NCBI RefSeq assembly: GCF_011386835.1
Contig: NC_088792.1
Location: forward strand, 59,090,081 to 59,154,080
DNA: 64,000 nucleotides
Direction: 5' to 3'
From: Chrysemys picta bellii
Taxonomy: Eukaryota; Chordata; Testudines; Emydidae
The notes under the pieces were generated by a model, which was not told the origin of the DNA, ran no database searches, and worked only from the letters and a program-made list of their open reading frames with translations. Made by a program: the position numbers and the translations under genes. Below, one piece after another: positions 24,866-34,409 of this stretch; positions within the stretch are counted from its first letter, which is position 1, and each line of letters starts with the position of its first letter.

Positions 24866-25493
24866 GGGCGAGGGATATTCTGTTGAAGGATTTTATTCTC
24901 ATGTACATATCTACAGAATGAAACAACGAGAAAACGCTTGCTCTAGTTTTTCTAAAATCTAAAGCGTCTGAGGTGATGCATCACATGTTTTACTTCAGGA
25001 AGTGGCAAGAAAGAACATTTTCTACTATGTTTACCTGACTGTGAATCACAATAAAGTGAAGTAAATTCTGAACCTTGGTTTCAGTCCTTCGGTCTGGCTC
25101 TGTGGGGCACAGGTCCTCCGTTGGAGCCCAGATGGCTGTATGCCACCTTTGTGTGTTCCCTGGGGCAGCTAAGAACTGGTTTGGCCTCTAGCATAAGTTA
25201 GACCAGCCTCACGGCTCTTCCACCCTCTGCTGTCTGATAACAATATACCTGACAAGACTCCGACATGATTCCTATGTTAGGGGAGCTGGGAGATGGTGAT
25301 ATAGATCCAGCTACGTCATTCATATGCCATCCATGGTTTTCCTCACACTGGGGGAATTCTTACCTGCCCTTTCAGAGCATCCTTACCATCCCTTTGAACC
25401 ATCAGAGAGGCACAAAGGGCTGTCATATGAGGCAGAATCTGACCCTTCATTCTCATACATCGTTGTAACAGACTACAGCAGAAAGGTGCTCAG

Positions 25494-25590
25494 TGTATTT
25501 ATTTAATTAATTTAATTTAATTATTTAAACATTTAAAATGTATTTATTTAATTTTAAAATTTAATTTTATTTAATTTGGAAATTACAATT
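25494..25590. repeat. A/T low-complexity (TTTAATTA-type)
   Basis: Nearly pure A/T sequence with TTTAATTTAATT repeats. Confidence 0.9.
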
Positions 25591-26008
25591 AATCAGACCC
25601 AAACCCAGTTTCAACACAGTTTCCTCTCATTTGCTGAATTTTACACATTACTTCTGCAATAAGAAATGACAGGCAGTGCATTTCTGGGTTATTATAACGT
25701 GTGTCAGGTGGTGTTCGAAGGCATAAAGCCAGAGACAAAGTGACTAACTACCCAGTAATCCCTTAGAAATGCACTTCCTTGAGTTCTCTTGCTAGTAGGA
25801 AATCAAGTTTATTAAACATAAGGGACCAACTCATAGGAAATGCAGAGCACCCACAACTCATGTTGACTTCACTGGTGGAGTGGGTGCCAATCTGAGCCAG
25901 GAAATTCAATGTTCCTCCTGAAAGTACCTGCTCATTGAAAAGCCATCCTTGCTGTACCCATTGTAGATATTGCCGTAAATCTCAGTATGGTGCATGATTT
26001 TACATATG

Positions 26009-26073
26009 GGGGCCAGATACTCAGCTGCTGTTAATCAGCATGTGCTGCTTTACACAAGCTGAGAATTTGTCCC
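26009..26073. repeat. Mini palindromic repeat, 'GGNCAGATYCT' family
   Basis: The left end GGGGCCAGATACTCAGCTG mirrors the right end AGCTGAGAATTTGTCCC. It is one of several short copies in the window. Confidence 0.55.
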
Positions 26074-26283
26074 TGAATGTAGGTGTGATTGGGTAATACA
26101 TGACAAAGTGAGAGCCTTAGTTCACAGACTGATAGAGCTGCACACAGTGGAAAAGTCAGACCGGAGGTATCTAGTCCATTCTGCCTTTTTGGCAGAATAA
26201 CATAAACCTTCTTCAGTCAGCACCAATCCGTTCTGAATTTCTGAGCTGTGGGCTTAAGTCAGAGTCTTTAGGGAGCAACACGG

Positions 26284-26575
26284 AAAAAAATTAGCAGGTG
26301 CTTAGCACCCACTGGCAGCTAGCTCCCCTTCCTCCCCTCCACTCCTGCCCCTGCTGATCCTGCGGCCCCTGCTGATCAACTCCTTCCCCTCCCTCCCAGT
26401 GCCTCCTGCACACCTTGGAACAGCTCTTCAGTGGTGGGCAGGGGGCACTAGGAGGGAGGGGGAGGAGAGGGAATGGGGCACGCTCAGGGGAGGGGGCAGG
26501 AAGAGGTAGGGCAGGGGCAGAGTGGGACACAGGCCTGGAGTGGAACAGGGTGAGCACCCAGGGAAAATCAGAAGC
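26284..26575. repeat. GC-rich interspersed repeat, probably transposon-derived
   Basis: A C-rich half (26325-26400) is followed by a G-rich half (26440-26545). The outer ends GTGCTTAGCACCCACTGG and GGTGAGCACCCAGGG share a GAGCACCCA core. The strand asymmetry produces spurious ORFs (88 and 64 codons). Family unknown. Confidence 0.45.
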
Positions 26576-26631
26576 CAGTGCCTGTGAATTCCAAATCAGG
26601 TTAGTTTAGGTTTTCATCAATTTAAAAAAAT

Positions 26632-26720
26632 AGGGTCAGCTCCTCAGCTGACATAAATCAGAAAAGTTCCAGTGACTTCAACTGAGATACTCCAATTTAT
26701 GCCACTAAGACTCTGTCTTT
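26632..26720. repeat. Mini palindromic repeat, 'GGNCAGATYCT' family
   Basis: AGGGTCAGCTCCTCAGCTGA leads into CATAAATC...CAGTGACTTCAACTGAG, the usual interior of this family. The right end is weak. Confidence 0.4.
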
Positions 26721-27087
26721 ATATTTAAAAATCCGTTAAATTGATTGTACTGGCAGTACCACTGGTATCTTCCAAACCTAATCTAGTTCTCTGGTTTCAC
26801 TGGATATACGATAAAGATATCTGATGTTCCAAATTGCAAATGAATATATCTCCATACCTGAGCTCAGAATCAAGCTCTTTTATCAAACATCCCTATTGGG
26901 AAACAACCACATTATATTCATGTCCAGTGCAGTCCTACCTTTTAGACCTACTCTGTTGGCATAACAGGCTTATTTTATTTCCTAATATATTAGTTCCACA
27001 AACCTTTTGGATTTGTTAAAATGTCTATGAAAGCATTACAATTAAAATCAAACTATGTTAAATCTATTAAACCCAATTAGGCCTTCT

Positions 27088-27514
27088 GGACCAGATCCTC
27101 AGCCACACGAAAGGCTGCTTTGTGCCCCTCTGGTAGTGTAAAGTAGCGTTGATCCTGTTTGAAGGACCATGGCAATATTCCCTCTTCGTAGGGAGATGCC
27201 TCCAGTGGAACAGGACCATCATATCAGCTCTTACACCAAGCCCCTTGGTGTATGGGGAAGTGCAGGGTATATACATGGCAAGGAGATAAGGGGCACACTA
27301 GGATTTTCCTTATCTCCTAAGGCTCTCTGCCAGAGCTGCCCCTGACAACCATCGACAGCTGATGCAGATGAGAGCAGCCTTGAGGCTGATCTGATTTACA
27401 CTGGAGACTGATCCCATGCTCTGGGGTTGTCAAGTTGGCTTCAAGTCACCCTTTGCCCTCCACTTCACCAGTCCTGCCCCAAGCACCATTCAGCCTAACT
27501 GGAGGATCTGGCCC
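27088..27514. mobile_element. TIR element, 'GGNCCAGATCCTC' family
   Basis: The left end GGACCAGATCCTCAGCC pairs with the right end GGAGGATCTGGCCC. It is 427 bp without coding capacity. Related ends bound 29924-30631 and 31451-31947, and smaller copies at 26009-26073 and 43809-43897. Confidence 0.65.
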
Positions 27515-28683
27515 TCTGTATTTTACTTAATTTTCATACATAAGAACGGCCATACTGTGTCAGACCAATGGTCCATCTAGTCCAGTATCCTCTCTTTCCA
27601 CAGTGGTCAATGCCAGACACTTCAGAGGGAATGAACAGAACAGGGCAATCACCAAGTGATCCATCCCCTGATGTCCAGTCACAGCTTCTGGCAAACAGAG
27701 GCTAGGAAAACTCATAGCATAAGATTGTACCTCTGACCATCTTGGCCAATCGCCATTGATGGACCTATTCTCCATGAACTTATCTAATACTTTTTTTAAC
27801 CCAGTTATAGTTTTGGCCTTCACAACACCCCCAGGCATCGAGTTGACTGTACATTGTGTGAGGAAGTACTTCCCTTTGTTTGTTTTAAACCTGCTGACTA
27901 TAATTTCATTGGGTGACCCCTAGTTCTTGTGTTATGCAAAGGAGTAAATAACAGATCCTTATTCACTTTCTCCACACTAGTCACAGTTTTATAGACCTCA
28001 ATCATAGCTCTTCTTAGTTGTTTCTTTTCCAAGCTGAAAAGTCCCAGTCTTTTTAATATCTCCTCATGTGGAAGCTGTTCCATATCCTTCATCATTTTTG
28101 TCACCCTTCTTTGTACCTTTTCCAATTCTAATACATTTCTTTTGAGATGAGGTGACCAGATCTGCACTCAATATTCAAAGTGTAGGCGTACCATGGATTT
28201 ATATAGTGGCATTATTATATTTTCTGTCTTAGCAATTATCCCTTTCCTCATGATTCCTATCATTGTTAGCTTTATTGACTGCCGCTGCACATTGAGTGGA
28301 TGTTTGCAGAAAACAATCCACAATCTCTTTCTTGAGTGGTAACAGCTAATTTATTCCCATCATTTGGTATGTATAGTTGGGATTATGTTTTCCAATGTGC
28401 ATTACTTTGCATTTATCAACGTAGAGTTTCATCTGCCATTTTGTTGTCATCACCGAGTTTTGTGAGATTCTTTTGTAACTCTTTGAAGTCTGCTTAACAC
28501 TTAACAATCTTGAGTAGTTTTGTATCATCTGCAAATTTTACCACCTCACTGTTTACCCCTTTTTCCAGATCATTTATGAATATGTTGATCCCAGTACAGA
28601 TCCCTGGGGAACACCAGTATTTACACCTCTCCATTCTGAAAGCTAACCATTTATTCCTACCCTTCTTTTTCTATGTTCTAACC

Positions 28684-29399
28684 CGGGGCGGGCAAACTTT
28701 TTGGCCTGAGGGCCACATTGGGTTTCAGAAATTGTATGGAGGGCCAGTTAGGGGAGGCTGTGCCTCCCCAAACAGCCAAGCGTGGCCCGGCTCCCACCTC
28801 CTGTCCAACCCTCCCTGCTTCTTGCCCCCTGACGGCCCCCCGGACTCCAGCCCCATCCAACCCCCCCTGTTCCCTGACGGCCCCCTGGCACCCCTGCCCC
28901 ATCCACCCCCCGGCTCCCTGTCCCCTGATAGCCCCCAGAACCTCCGCCCCTGACTTTCCCCTTCCCCCATTCAACCCCCCCTCTCCTTCCTGACTAGCCC
29001 CATTCAACCCCTGTTTCCTGCCCTCTGACCACCCCGACCCCTATCACACCCCCGCTCCCTGACCACCACCCCGAACTTCCCTGCCCTCTATCCAACGCCC
29101 CCTGCTCCCTGCCCCCTTACCGCGCTGCCTGGAGCACTGGTGGCTGGCGGGGCTGGAGCCAGCCATGCCACCGCACAGCACAGAGCACCAGGTCAGGCTG
29201 GGCTCTGCAGCTGCACTGCCCCAGGAGCTCACAGCCCCGTCACCCAGAGCATTGCACCGACGGTGCAGTGAGCTGAGGCTGTGGGTAAGGGGGAGCAGTG
29301 GGGGAGGTGCCAAGGGCTCCTGGGCCAGGAGCTCGGGGGCTGGGCAGGAGGGTCCCGTGGGCCGGATGTGGCCTGCGGGCCATAGTTTGCCCACGTCTG
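28684..29399. mobile_element. hAT non-autonomous element nested in CR1
   Basis: The element has an exact 8-bp target duplication, TTCTAACC at 28676-28683 and 29400-29407. Left end CGGGGCGGGCAAACTTTTTGG; right end TAGTTTGCCCACGTCTG. It is in the same superfamily as 6031-6853 (both continue GCCTGAGGGCCACAT / GGGCTGAGGGCCACAT). The C-rich body (28790-29120) consists of degenerate CCCCCTGxCCCTG repeats and makes long incidental ORFs. No transposase. It splits the CR1 RT sequence cleanly. Confidence 0.92.
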
Positions 29400-29798
29400 T
29401 TCTAACCACTTACTGATCCATGAGAGGACCTTCCTGCTTATCCCATGACAGCTTACTTTGCTTAGGAGTCTTGGGTGAGGGACCTTGTCAAAGGCTTTCT
29501 GAAAATCTAAGTACACTATATCCACTGGATTCTCCCTTGTCCACATGCTTGTTGGCCCCCTTAAAGAATTCTGGTAGATTGGTGAGGCATTATTTTTCTT
29601 TACAAAAACTATGTTGATTCTTCCCCAACAAATTGTGTTCACATATGTGGCTGTTAATTCCGTTCTTTACTATAGTTTCAACCAGTTTGCCTACTATTGA
29701 AGTTAGGCTTACCGGCCTGTAACTGCCAGGATTGCCTCCAGAGACTTTTTTTAAAATTGGCATCACATTAGCTATCCTCTGGTCATCTGGTACAGAAG

Positions 29799-29848
29799 CT
29801 GATTTAAATTATAGATTACATACCACAGTTAATAGTTCTGCAATTTCA
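29799..29848. repeat. Left 50-bp direct repeat flanking the insert in CR1
   Basis: CTGATTTAAATTATAGATTA leading to AGTTCTGCAATTTCA. It is repeated with about 5 mismatches at 30815-30864 and is itself CR1 RT sequence. Confidence 0.8.
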
Positions 29849-30814
29849 CAATAGAAATGCATTCTAAGGGACAGATTTTCTGGTGTGGTGTGGCTGTTTT
29901 GTGCCACATGCCCAGCAGAATGTGGCCCTAATCTAGCTCAACTGTGGAGGATCACTACCGTGAAAAGATGATTTCTGGTGTAAGGCTCTTATCCTTGCCC
30001 TGGAATAGCAGGACAAGAGAGGCATGGTCAAAGGAAAAGGTTTGGCCAGAATACCTTGTGCCATGCCAATCCTAGACTGTGGTTTCATCCCACTTGAGCT
30101 GTTTGCAGATGGCATAAATTAGAGCAGCCCTCAAGATGCTCTAATTCAGGGGTCGGCAACTTTCGGCCTATGGCTCATCAGGATAATCCACTGGTGGGCC
30201 GCGAGACATTTTGTTTACTTTGACTGTCCACAGGCATGGCCCCCTGCAGCTCCCAGTGGCCATGGTTCGCCGTTCCCAGCCAATGGGAGCTGTGGGAAGC
30301 GGCGTCCAGCCCGTTCCTGTGGCTTGTGCCACTTCCCGCAGCTCCCATTGTCCAGGAACAGTGAACCGCGGCCACTGGGAACTGCAGGGGTCCGTGCCTG
30401 CGGACGGTCAATGTAAACAAAATGTCTCGCAGCCCATCAGCGGATTACCCTGATGGGCCGCATGCTGAAGGTTGCCAGCCCCTGCTCTAATTTGATGTAA
30501 GTGGATTAGCCCTGCACAGAGATGACATTATGGTAAGAGGAGTGCACGACAACAAGTGTTATGTACCTTTGCATGTACACCCTCCATGACTGGCACTCTA
30601 TGGAAAACAGCTGTAGCTCAGGATCTGGGCCTTAATCTTTCCAACAGAAATTATAACATGATGAAAATCCCAATCATTAGTTCAGAAACCACAGAATCCT
30701 CTAAAATGGATTTTAATCCAACATCTAAAAATTACATTTCATTTCTCATTTCCAATTGGGTAAAATCTATATCCAGGTAAATCAGGGACATTACATCAAA
30801 TTATTTTATGATGC
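29849..30814. mobile_element. Unidentified insert in CR1, shared with 61548-62153
   Basis: The sequence between the two 50-bp repeats is not CR1. Without the nested hAT element it is about 620 bp. Its complement matches 61548-62153 along its whole length, for example GACAGATTTT, CACTTGAGCTGTTTGCAGA, and TTCCAATTGGGTAAAATCT here against the corresponding blocks there. Inside it, 29924-30631 has ends of the 'GGCCCAGATCCTGAGCT' TIR type. It has no coding capacity. It may be a transposon captured by a CR1 subfamily. Confidence 0.75.
30147..30484. mobile_element. hAT MITE with CAGGGGTCGGCAAC ends
   Basis: The 338-bp element has an exact 8-bp target duplication, CTCTAATT at 30139-30146 and 30485-30492. 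TIRs are CAGGGGTCGGCAACTTTC and GGTTGCCAGCCCCTG. The homologous insert at 61864-61871 has a single AATTAGAG (the complement) and no element, so it is a natural empty site. The interior is itself an inverted repeat of two arms, both containing TTTGTTTACTTTGACTGTCC-like or TTGACCG.. sequence, so the two strands encode near-identical 80-codon frames. These are not genes. Confidence 0.96.
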
Positions 30815-30864
30815 CTGATTTAAATGATAGGTTACATACCACAGCTAGTAGTTCTGCAATTTCA
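30815..30864. repeat. Right 50-bp direct repeat flanking the insert in CR1
   Basis: CTGATTTAAATGATAGGTTA leading to AGTTCTGCAATTTCA; partner of 29799-29848. Confidence 0.8.
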
Positions 30865-31450
30865 TATTTTAATTACTTCAGAACTCTAGGGTGAATACCA
30901 TCTGGTGCTGGTGACTTATTACTGTTTAATTTATCAATTTATTCCAAAACCTCCTCTATTGACACCTCAGTCTGGAACAGTTCCTCAATTTGTCACTGAA
31001 AAAGAATGGCTCAGATATGGGAATCTCTTTCACATCCTCTGCAGTGAAGACTGATGCAAAGAATTCATGTAGCTTCTCCACAATGGCCTTATCTTCATTG
31101 ATCGCTCCTTTAGCACCTCGATCGTCCAGTGGCCCCACTGATTGTTTGGCCAGTTTCCTGCTTCTGATGTACTTAAAATATTTTTGCTGTTTGTGAGTCT
31201 TTGGCTAGTTGCTCTTCAAATTCTTTGTTTGGATTGCCTAATTATACTTTCCTACTTGAGTTGCTGGAGTTTATTCTTCTTTCTATTTTCCTCAGTATGA
31301 TTTAACTTCCAATTTTTAAAGATGCCTTTTTGCCTCTAGCCACTTCTTGATCATAATAGTCTACAATTATAGTTTAAGTCAGTGGGTGCTGAGGGCCCTT
31401 GGCAAGCCACAGAGGATATATAACACCTTGCAGGATTAGACCAATAATTT

Positions 31451-31947
31451 GGGTGAGCCAAATCCTCTGCTAGTGTAAATTGGTGTAGCTCCATTGACAT
31501 CATTCATGGTTCCCCATGAGAAGCAACTCACTTGAAAAGTGGCCTGGAGGCAGCCCACGCTTTAAGCAGGGCCGGCTCTGGCTTTTTTGCCGCCCCAGGC
31601 AAAAAAGCCTCCCCACGACCCGGCGGGGAGTGTAGCATGGGAGGGCGGGGAGCCCGGCCAGGGCCCCGCTCTCCCCGACTGGCCGGAGCGCCGGGAGGAG
31701 GGCGCGGAGCCCGGCCGCGGCCCCGCTCTCCCCAGGTGAGCGCCGCCCCCCTCCAGGTGCTGCCCCAAGCATATGCTTGGAAGATTGGTGCCTGGAGCCG
31801 GCCCTGCCTTTAAGCCAATTCACTGTGTGGAGCAATCTGTGCCAGCCTAATGACTTTACTTAGTGTGCCTGTCTCTCTCCTGGGCTGGTGTGGCTCTGAA
31901 CTTCCCCCTACACATAGCTGTGGCATAAAATCCAAGATCTAGCCCTA
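31451..31947. mobile_element. TIR element of the 'GGNCCAGATCCTC' family, with a nested element
   Basis: The left end GGGTGAGCCAAATCCTCTGC is imperfectly inverted relative to the right end TCCAAGATCTAGCCCTA. The interior GTGTAAATTGGTGTAGCTCC is typical of the family. It is split by the CAGGGCCGG element at 31567-31806. Confidence 0.55.
31567..31806. mobile_element. TIR element, CAGGGCCGG family, likely hAT
   Basis: The ends CAGGGCCGGCTCTGGC and GCCTGGAGCCGGCCCTG are near-perfect inverted repeats. The flanks GCTTTAAG (31559-31566) and CCTTTAAG (31807-31814) are a 7/8 match to an 8-bp duplication. The 240-bp body is CpG- and GC-rich, markedly unlike the AT-rich intron. ORFs through it are compositional. 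Confidence 0.88.
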
Positions 31948-31954
31948 AGATTTA

Positions 31955-32248
31955 TTGACCTCAGTAGCAAAGCCAGGTTTTCTGGTTTTTAGACCTCTCC
32001 ATTTATCCCTTCCATTCTACCTCTCTGACTTCATAGCCACTTGCAGTACTTTCCTGTCAGTTCCTCCAGTCCTGGCAACTCTTTCCCCTCCTTGTGAATG
32101 TAGACCCTTGTTCATTGTTCAGAGGGTCACTCCCTCTTGTTCTGGCTGATCCCCCTAGAACTCTCTTTCTCTTTTAGCCACTGAGGCAATTGCTCTTTAA
32201 ACACTTCCTCAAAACCTTCATTTGCTCTTTAGCCCTATAAATATCTCT
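31955..32248. mobile_element. Possible old LINE fragment
   Basis: The C/T-rich sequence ending in CTTCATTTGCTCTTTAGCCC resembles the 3' region of L2-type LINEs as at 20900-21345, but there is no diagnostic block. Confidence 0.3.
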
Positions 32249-32260
32249 GTGAAAGTTGTA

Positions 32261-32355
32261 AAAAGCAACAGAGGGTCCTGTGGCACCTTTGAAATTAACA
32301 GAAGTATTGGGAGCATAAGCTTTCGTGGGTAAGAACCTCACTTCTTCAGATGCAA
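32261..32355 (-). mobile_element. Short retroposon with a perfect 12-bp target duplication
   Basis: The 95-bp insert, antisense member of the CACGAAAGCTTATG family, lies between GTGAAAGTTGTA (32249-32260) and the identical 32356-32367. Its 3' end stops at the internal ...TTGCTTTT instead of the family's ...GGCTACC end, and its 5' end stops at TTGCATCTGAAGAAGTGAGG. Only about 95 bp of the family was copied. Confidence 0.85.
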
Positions 32356-32367
32356 GTGAAAGTTGTA

Positions 32368-34409
32368 GCCATACTGTGTATTTTGGATACTACACAACGA
32401 TAAAATGCATTGCATTATTCCACTGTATTTAGTTACAAACATAATGTTATAACAGCACTAAAAGTGCAATAATTCCTTTATCTTGTACCTTCCCATTAAT
32501 TTTATCTATGTATTACAATCATAGAGATAAACAATGCAAAAGATAATTGAGGGAAGACGGGGGGGGGAACCGCTTCTTCCCTCATGCACTACTTTTGCCT
32601 CTTGGAGAGAAGTGGGCTGACATGTCTGCACTACCCAAAAGGGGCTGCCTTGTGATAGAGGTGCACAAGTTGCTCCTTGCGGAAGGAGTAGTAAGCAGGC
32701 ACTCGGGCGAGGTGGGCCACCATTGAAGTACTTAGAAAGGCTGGGGCATTGCAGTGCTTGTGGCTTCTGAAGCCTGAGCCATCATGATCAATGGGGCAGA
32801 CTAGCTCCCGCACTCTCCATTTGGTTAATGCCACTCTTCTCCCTTGTTCTAGCACATATTTGGTGAGATGGGTCAATATTATTTGGCTTTCAGTTAGGTG
32901 TCATGTGTCTCCTGAAGTATGTACACCATAGAGATTTGATAATGTAAGATAGGTACATGGTAGCACTTAAAACCAATTAATTGTGAAAAACATATTACTG
33001 TAGGGTAACAACTGTGTAGGAAAACATCTATTATAGAAATTGTTAATCCTCAAAAAATACATTTCTGAGAATGCTGGTATTTATTTAACGAACAATTACT
33101 GTCTAATGTAATCTAAATTAAATGCCTGCTTGAGACATGTAATTTAAAGTGTTACTGAGCTTCTTTCTGTGGTATTAAAACCATGAAGTCACCAGCTCTG
33201 CCTGGAGGTCAAATATTTGTCTTTTAAACACAGGTATTTTAGTACTGTCATTAAGAACTTCTGCCATTTGGAAAGTGCCTTTCATAAGAATGTATTTGGC
33301 ATTAAATGGAGAATCCCTCTCCCTCATTCACTCAAAGTCTAGATCTTACTGACTTAGGCAAACCTCTGATGGACTTCAAAGGAAGTTTTGCTTGAGTAAA
33401 AGTAAGGATCGAACCCTAAAAGAATAACTTGTTCTCCTAACACAGCACAAGCTTTGCAAAGTGCTTTAGCTGCAGCCCAGCACTGGAAGGGTCAACTATC
33501 ATTTGACTCCTGTATGGACATATTTATTTAGGACACGTAGCCTGATGACTCAGGAAGTTATGTAAAAACTGACCCACTTAATTTTAGATGCTATTGTTGG
33601 AAGAATATCAATGAAAAATAATCAAATAGTCATGAAAGAACCACAAGGATAGAGTGCAGAACACTGGTGGGTAGATTCTTGGCAGTGACCATCACAAAAG
33701 TTTTAATGAGAGGAAAACACATTCTCAAGTAAATTAGAGAGTAATGACATGATTAAATGGTAAATAATAGTTAAATGCATGCCTGTAGGTCCAGGACAGA
33801 GACTGTGGAGTTTTTGTGTTTTGGGAGTATTTCTTTCTGTACTGTGCTGAATAGCCAGAGGAGATCACCAGCTGTCTGCTAGTAATTTAGGGTCAGATTG
33901 TGGCTTTTAAGATACTGCCTATGCTGGGGGGGACGGGGGAGGTGCACAATGGTCCTGCTGCAGTGGAGCTCTTGGGAGGTTTTCTGGGTAACTTAGCAGC
34001 TCCACCACCCTTTCAGTGGCTGGCTGCACTGTCCCCTCCTCTTTCCACCAACCACCTCCTCAGGAAAGGGGGGTTAGGACCATGTCTCTGACCTCACCCC
34101 GCCTTTTTACCCAACTAGCAGGGAGCAATGCCTGTATAAGATAGGACTGTCTTCCTTGTATACACTAGAGGTGCTATCCTCCCAGATACAAGCACAGCTC
34201 CCATTAATTTTTTTAAAGTGTGTTAGTATCAAAAAGAATCCTGACAATGGTACTGGTCCATTACTAGATGAAATGGTAGAATTATCAATAATAATGCAGA
34301 AAAGACAGAAATGTTCTATAAATATTTCTGTTGTATATTTGGGAAAAAACAGATAATGTAGTCATATCATATAATAACTAACACTCTTTCCATTCCACTA
34401 GTATCTCAA
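32368..34409. other. Intronic sequence, no gene seen
   Basis: About 2 kb without exon-like or transposon-like structure apart from a G-run at 32560-32568 and a G-rich patch at 33924-33945 preceded by a partial GGGTCAGATTGTGGC motif. Confidence 0.4.

Larger units (their letters stand above)
27536..31360 (-). mobile_element. Composite antisense CR1 carrying a foreign insert and nested hAT elements
   Basis: CR1 sequence on the minus strand runs from about 31360 (endonuclease-RT linker; 31138-30956 reads GPLDDRGAKGAINEDKAIVE and EKLHEFFASVFTAED) through RT to the 3' tail at 27536 (complement of GGACTAGATGGACCATTGGT). It is interrupted twice: by an unrelated segment (29849-30814) between 50-bp direct repeats, and by an hAT element (28684-29399) with an exact 8-bp duplication. 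Recognisable RT pieces include KCKVMHIGKHNPNYTYQMMG (28534-28346) and LELEKVQRRVTKMMKDMEQL with HEEILKRLGLFSLEKKQLRR (28167-27898). A matching sense copy is at 61548-63925. Confidence 0.88.

Noticed and set aside
28510..29642. ORFs of 80-147 codons, Pro- or Gly-rich
   Set aside because: They run across the nested hAT element (28684-29399) and its C-rich internal repeats; the only meaningful part, LDFQKAFDKVPHPRLLSKVS, is CR1 RT outside the element.
30178..30453. Two 80-codon ORFs with nearly identical protein on opposite strands
   Set aside because: This is the consequence of the palindromic interior of the hAT MITE 30147-30484, not a gene pair.
31500..31835. Arg/Gly/Pro-rich ORFs in a CpG-rich patch, possible CpG island promoter
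   Set aside because: The patch coincides exactly with the TIR element 31567-31806 and its flanking duplication; no transcription-start features are visible.
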